Assembly: GCF_000378045.1 (NCBI RefSeq)
Contig: NZ_KB899097.1
Span: 108,642-172,641, forward strand
DNA from: Marinobacterium rhizophilum DSM 18822
GTDB lineage: Bacteria > Pseudomonadota > Gammaproteobacteria > Pseudomonadales > Balneatricaceae
Length of the DNA stretch: 64,000 nucleotides
Reading direction: 5' to 3'
The position numbers and the translations under genes are program-made. The notes beneath the pieces were generated by a model that saw nothing but the letters and a program-made list of their open reading frames with translations, searched no databases and was not told the DNA's origin. This document shows, piece after piece, positions 61,001 through 64,000 of this stretch (within the stretch, counting starts at the first letter, position 1; each line of letters opens with the position of its first letter).

Positions 61001-62892
61001 ACGTCTTCGAGCTCAACGGGCTCGTTGCTGTTGTACTGCAAGGTAAAGTCATGCAGCCAGAAATGCCGGCCGTCGCGCCGGCGGACTTCATACGGATGCT
61101 CACCCAGTACACGCATGCCGAGGTTTTCAAGGATCGGGATCATATCGGACAGCACCAGCGCCTGGTCGGCCGTAAACAGCTTGAAACGCAGCAATTCACG
61201 GGACTGCTCGAGCTTGCGGTAAAAGCTCATCGACAGGGGCCGCTGAGGCGAGAGTTCGTCCAGTCGCTGAATATCGTAAATCGCGTTCCCGGCCGGGAAG
61301 TGTTCCCGGTACGCACTTGAGAAAGTGCCGCGGTACAGGTTGGCGTATCGATTGCCCTGCTCTTCGCCGCACACCTCTACCAGCGAGCGGTGCAGTTCCT
61401 CGTCCCAGGCGCGGGAAATGCCAATGACATGGGCTTCAAGCACTTCGGAATCTGCAGGGATAGCGCGATCCGGATCGAGGCGCAACACAAAATGCGTACG
61501 AGCCAGAATGGACTCGGAGAAATGCGTGGTGAACTCGGCATCCAGCGCATTGAAATGCTCGACCAGCAAATTCTGTACACGCGTGCGCAAATCAGTGCCG
61601 TAAATTTCGCGCGGCGCAAAATACAGGCAGGAGACAAACCGGCCACAACGGTCCGGTCGGACGAAAAGCCGAACTTTTCGCATTTCCTGCAGATTGAAGA
61701 TACCAATCGCCGTCTCGAACAGTTTATCCGCCGTGGACAAAAACAGTTCCTCACGCGGCAGCCCCTTAAGAATCTGCAGCAGCTCCTTGCGGTTGTGTCC
61801 GCCAGGCTCGAAATTGGACTGTTCGAGCACCTGTGCCACGTTTTGCCGTATTACCGGAATACTGGCGGGTGCCTGGTCGTAAACAGCCGACGTATAGAGT
61901 CCATAAAAGCGCTTTTCACCGATCACCCCGCCGGCATCATCAAAATGCTTTACCACCACCAGATCCTGGTAGGCCGGGCGATGCACGCGCGACTTGCTGG
62001 CCGCCTTGGCAAACATCAGCGGCTGGGACGCCAGGATGAACTCTCGCTCGCAATCGCGCAGTCGAGTCAGGGTGTTGTTGCGCTTGGCCTTGTCTCGGCA
62101 GCGCAGGGTACCAAGCTCAGAGTCTGAAACCTGCTTGAAGCGGGTAGCGTCACCCTTGCGACTGACCTGCAGTTCATCGCAGGCCAAAAAAGTAAAGTGG
62201 TCCACCAACAGCCATTCAAGAAACGCTTTAGCTTCCTGCACGGCCTGACTGTCGACCTCTTTAGCCACGGTACCGAGGCGCTCAATTTCAGTGCGGACCT
62301 CGGCCTTCATGGAATCAAAGTCCTGCACAGCAGCCCACACATCACGGAAAACGTCCAGCAAACTGGCTTGAATCGCTTTCAGGTCTTCAACATCATTGTG
62401 GCGATCGACCTCCAGATAGACCACCGATTCGCGCCGCAAATCCTTCGAAGGCTCGTCCGGCTGGGCAACATTCACCAAGACACCGGCGGGATCACGCACA
62501 ACCCGAAGCACGGCATTGTGAAGGGCATGGATCGACAATTCCTGGCGGATCAGCTCCATGCGGATCGAATCGACCAGAAACGGCATGTCCGGGTTCAGGA
62601 TCTCGATCACGGTATGTTTGGAGTGCCAGCCGTGCCGTTCGAAATCAGGATTGAATACCCTGACCTTGGGCCCCGCGCCATTCAATTCCTGTATGAACTG
62701 CCAAACCGACAGCGTTACGCCATACAGGTTCTCGGGCTGCCCCGTTACTAATTCCGCCTGCAGAGTGGCGCGGTAATATTGCCGAGCGAAATTGCAAACG
62801 GCCGCGGCCATGGTCTCGTCCAGCCGATCGTTAAACTGCTCACTGAGTTGCTTCAGCAGTTCGCCTTTAGGACTTTCCGTAACATCATACAT
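58054..62892 (-). CDS. gdhB: NAD-specific glutamate dehydrogenase, 180-kDa type
   Basis: The 1612-residue protein has the length and order of the large NAD-GDH group. A long N-terminal regulatory part contains ACT-like segments and the catalytic region begins at about residue 700. There PVGAKGGFVAK carries the active-site Lys region, then VVAADKGTATFSDIANEIA, WLGDAFASGGSQGYDHKGMG and VVGVGDMAGDVFGNGLLLS for NAD binding. It converts glutamate to 2-oxoglutarate and ammonia. A further helical C-terminal part follows. It is a housekeeping enzyme of amino-acid breakdown and marks core chromosome. Confidence 0.95.
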   Translation of the reverse strand: MYDVTESPKGELLKQLSEQFNDRLDETMAAAVCNFARQYYRATLQAELVTGQPENLYGVTLSVWQFIQELNGAGPKVRVFNPDFERHGWHSKHTVIEILNPDMPFLVDSIRMELIRQELSIHALHNAVLRVVRDPAGVLVNVAQPDEPSKDLRRESVVYLEVDRHNDVEDLKAIQASLLDVFRDVWAAVQDFDSMKAEVRTEIERLGTVAKEVDSQAVQEAKAFLEWLLVDHFTFLACDELQVSRKGDATRFKQVSDSELGTLRCRDKAKRNNTLTRLRDCEREFILASQPLMFAKAASKSRVHRPAYQDLVVVKHFDDAGGVIGEKRFYGLYTSAVYDQAPASIPVIRQNVAQVLEQSNFEPGGHNRKELLQILKGLPREELFLSTADKLFETAIGIFNLQEMRKVRLFVRPDRCGRFVSCLYFAPREIYGTDLRTRVQNLLVEHFNALDAEFTTHFSESILARTHFVLRLDPDRAIPADSEVLEAHVIGISRAWDEELHRSLVEVCGEEQGNRYANLYRGTFSSAYREHFPAGNAIYDIQRLDELSPQRPLSMSFYRKLEQSRELLRFKLFTADQALVLSDMIPILENLGMRVLGEHPYEVRRRDGRHFWLHDFTLQYNSNEPVELEDVKSIFQDAFGAIWQGQADNDEFNRLVVGGKFNWREVALLRAYTRYNRQLRFEFSQPYIADALARHLYVTKLLVNLFKARFDPARRSSDKADAVVKRLEASVLEALDQVDNLNDDRILRRLLELIKATLRTNYFQTGADDEPHPYIAFKLDPGSIANIPRPRPMFETFVYSPRVEGVHLRGGKVARGGLRWSDRLEDYRTEVLGLVKAQQVKNAVIVPVGAKGGFVAKCLPEDGGREAIQAEGIACYKVFIRALLDLADNLVAGQLVPPADVVRHDGDDPYLVVAADKGTATFSDIANEIAAEYGFWLGDAFASGGSQGYDHKGMGITARGAWESVKRHFRELGLDTQSEPFTVVGVGDMAGDVFGNGLLLSPFACLVAAFNHQHIFIDPNPDAAAAFKERERMFALPRSSWADYDASLISSGGGIFPRQAKSIAITDEMRERFDIQAQRLTPNELISALLRAPVDLLWNGGIGTYVKASQETHADVGDKANDAVRINGAQLRCRVLGEGGNLGFTQLGRIEFALNGGACNTDFIDNAGGVDCSDHEVNIKILLNEVVAAGDMTVKQRNLLLKEMTDDVAQLVLNNNYHQVQALSLAKRHARESQDEYIRLIDRLEADGKLDRELEFIPGDEELQLRKGREQGLTLPEFSVLISYVKAELKQGLNCPAIYQDSYLAREVDGAFPARIVQQFPDAVTGHRLRNEILATQLANGMVNRMGISFVSVVRQATGADDAEIAKAYVIAREVFRMDEYWQQIEALDGQVPADVQVSMMAELVRLVRRSTFWFVRHQPQGLDVAGCIDCYRPGVETLSMRMSDLIHGSRLKAWDERKGQLLESGVGESLAAIVASCDSLFSLLGIIQIAQQIDQPVDRVGLVYFTVGDCLDMHWFAQQVRSFDARSHWEALACEGYLDEVSTQQRALTAQALRDPGEAETARKRVGNWLAQHPQPLKRWQAMLEEMRSAQVQDCAIFSVALRELQELSQA

Positions 62893-62967
62893 TGCGAATA
62901 TTCACCCCGGCGCAAGCCGGTCCTATAAGAATAGAGAATGATCAGAAGCTGGCGTCATTGTGGCCAT

Positions 62968-63330
62968 TCAGCCCGCATCGTTATTCGATCGGCGCAACAC
63001 AAGCACCGAGCATTGCGCACGTTCCACCACCCGGGCGGAGTTCGAGCCCAGCAGTGCACTGCCCAGGCGGCCACGGTGATGGGCCGACATGATGATCAGG
63101 TCGGCGTTAATGGCCACTGCCTCCTTGATGATCCGTTCCGCCGGATGCCCCTGATGCACTGATAACGTATGCGCGACATCAGCGTGCAGGTGCGTGGCGG
63201 CATACTCAACCAGGTGCTGGTCCACCGCCTTGTGGACCTTTGCCACCACGGCCGGATCAAAAAACGACGCCACCATCGGCGATACAAGGCCCTGCCTCAT
63301 CGTAGACTGGCGGGTCTTTTTTGGGGTCAC
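62968..63330 (-). CDS. Universal stress protein, N-terminally short
   Basis: The frame of 120 codons starts at a GTG behind CGGAGACG. The second half has the clear UspA pattern GHPAERIIKEAVAINADLII, MSAHHRGRLGSALLGSNSAR and VVERAQCSVLVLR, which is the ATP-binding GxxGHR-like loop. The first beta strand with the family start (ILVPxDGS) is missing, and the first 25 residues look unrelated. It is therefore either a shortened variant or a damaged gene. Function as a stress protein is uncertain. Confidence 0.65.
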   Translation of the reverse strand: MTPKKTRQSTMRQGLVSPMVASFFDPAVVAKVHKAVDQHLVEYAATHLHADVAHTLSVHQGHPAERIIKEAVAINADLIIMSAHHRGRLGSALLGSNSARVVERAQCSVLVLRRSNNDAG

Positions 63331-63393
63331 TCATAACGTCTCCGGTTTATAGACTGCGCCCGTAAGAACTGTTCAAAATCGCTACACGCTGAA

Positions 63394-63430
63394 CGAAAAA
63401 CGGCCTGCCATGCTGGCAAGCCGTTTTATT
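63394..63430 (-). terminator. Terminator of the TAXI receptor gene
   Basis: AAAACGGC-C-TGCCA and TGGCA-A-GCCGTTTT form a long stem with one bulge and loop TGC, 13 bases after the receptor stop. T-runs on both sides fit an intrinsic terminator. Confidence 0.8.
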
Positions 63431-63442
63431 AACAAACCCTGA

Positions 63443-64000
63443 TTACATCCAGCCACGTTCTTTGTAGTAACGTACCGCACCTTCATGCAGCGGGGCCGAC
63501 AGGTTGTTCTTGATCATCAATGCAGGGTCCAGGTTTTCAAACGCCGGGTGCAGGCGCTTGAAGCGATCGAAGTTATCGAACACTGATTTAACCACCTGAT
63601 AGATCACGTCGGCATCGGCCTTGGTTGACGAAACAAAGGTCGCGCCCACACCGAAGGTTGCCGTATCCGCATCCGTACCCTTGTACATGCCGCCCGGAAT
63701 AATCGCCTTGGCGTAGTAGTCGTTTTCGCCGACCAGCGCATCCACCTCAGCACCTTCCACCGGCACCATGACCGCGTCACAGGAGGTGGTGGCTTCCTTG
63801 ATGGAGCCATTGGGGTGACCCACGGTGAAGATGATGGCATCGACCTTGTTGTCACACAGTGCCTGCGACTGCTCGGACGACTTCAGCTCAGAGGCAAGCA
63901 TGAAATCATCCAGCGTCCAGCCCTTGCGCTCCATCAGCACTTCCATGGTGCCGCGCTGACCGGAGCCCGGGTTGCCGACATTGACCCGCTTGCCCTTGAG
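63443..64000 (-). CDS. TAXI-family TRAP receptor, C-terminal part (5' end outside window)
   Basis: The open frame reaches the window edge and encodes about 185 residues: LKGKRVNVGNPGSGQRGT, ALCDNKVDAIIFTVGHPNGS, AKAIIPGGMYKG and the terminal LSAPLHEGAVRYYKERGWM. These are standard TAXI blocks, but with the GNPGSGQRGT segment of the broad TAXI group rather than the shorter form in the three cassette receptors. It is thus from a different subgroup and probably unrelated to the sulfatase cassettes. Confidence 0.9.
   Translation of the reverse strand, partial: LKGKRVNVGNPGSGQRGTMEVLMERKGWTLDDFMLASELKSSEQSQALCDNKVDAIIFTVGHPNGSIKEATTSCDAVMVPVEGAEVDALVGENDYYAKAIIPGGMYKGTDADTATFGVGATFVSSTKADADVIYQVVKSVFDNFDRFKRLHPAFENLDPALMIKNNLSAPLHEGAVRYYKERGWM

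Noticed and set aside
1..64000. CRISPR arrays, rRNA genes, prophage structural genes, secondary-metabolite clusters
   Set aside because: No regularly spaced repeats, rRNA motifs or matching coding sequences were seen anywhere in the window.

Overview
The window is about 64 kb of GC-rich DNA, apparently from a marine-type gammaproteobacterium. The organism call is an inference from gene content (several TAXI-type TRAP transporters, sulfatases, a GdhB-type NAD-glutamate dehydrogenase, codon bias) and not from a marker gene. Most of it, from the left edge to about 54.8 kb, is an accessory region devoted to methoxylated and hydroxylated aromatic acids. It ends in a truncated tyrosine integrase next to a tRNA-Gly(CCC), which suggests a genomic island inserted at that tRNA.

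Layout: (1) 0-3 kb: AraC C-terminus, LysR, VOC protein and decayed AraC and MFS remnants. (2) 3-8.6 kb: divergent LysR and a TAXI receptor / fused TRAP permease / sulfatase operon. (3) 8.6-11.2 kb: a truncated VanR-like repressor, several VanR-type operators and vanAB (vanillate O-demethylase). (4) 11.2-22.1 kb: a second divergent LysR with TAXI-TRAP-sulfatase, followed by an outer-membrane porin-like protein, an alpha/beta hydrolase, an NTF2-like protein, a LigAB-type extradiol dioxygenase and formaldehyde dehydrogenase. (5) 22.2-32 kb: a deleted IS1380 element, a MarR regulator, a 128-bp inverted-repeat element and the ferulate operon ech-vdh-fcs-thiolase-acyl-CoA dehydrogenase on the minus strand. 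(6) 32.3-40.2 kb: a third TAXI-TRAP-sulfatase operon with a DUF3237 protein, a second porin-like protein and a LysR. (7) 40.2-43.7 kb: a scrap zone of toxin-antitoxin genes, IS fragments and a pseudogene made of pieces of a DctP receptor and ligI. (8) 43.8-53.4 kb: a complete protocatechuate 4,5-cleavage set (ligJ-K-U-I-A-B on minus; a LysR with two helix-turn-helix domains and ligC on plus), an aldo/keto reductase and a cyclic-nucleotide-binding protein. (9) 53.4-55.1 kb: frameshifted IS110 element, integrase stump, tRNA-Gly. (10) 55.2-64 kb: probable core chromosome with a carboxymuconolactone-decarboxylase-like protein, class III aminotransferase, NAD-glutamate dehydrogenase, a short universal stress protein and another TAXI receptor.

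Together the genes give a continuous route: ferulate to feruloyl-CoA (fcs), vanillin (ech), vanillate (vdh), protocatechuate plus formaldehyde (vanAB, fdhA), then 4,5-ring cleavage to pyruvate and oxaloacetate (ligAB, C, I, U, J, K). The unusual part is that three separate importer-plus-sulfatase cassettes are built into this locus. None of the three sulfatases shows a signal peptide. My hypothesis is that the island lets the cell import aryl sulfate esters of phenolic acids (for example sulfated hydroxycinnamates or sulfated methoxybenzoates, as made by marine plants) intact, remove sulfate in the cytoplasm and feed the phenols into the ferulate/vanillate/protocatechuate pathway. Shared operator motifs support the link: VanR-type TTGGATCCA sites lie before vanA and before the second receptor gene, and a MarR-type palindrome lies before the marR gene and the ferulate operon, with a related version before the third receptor gene.
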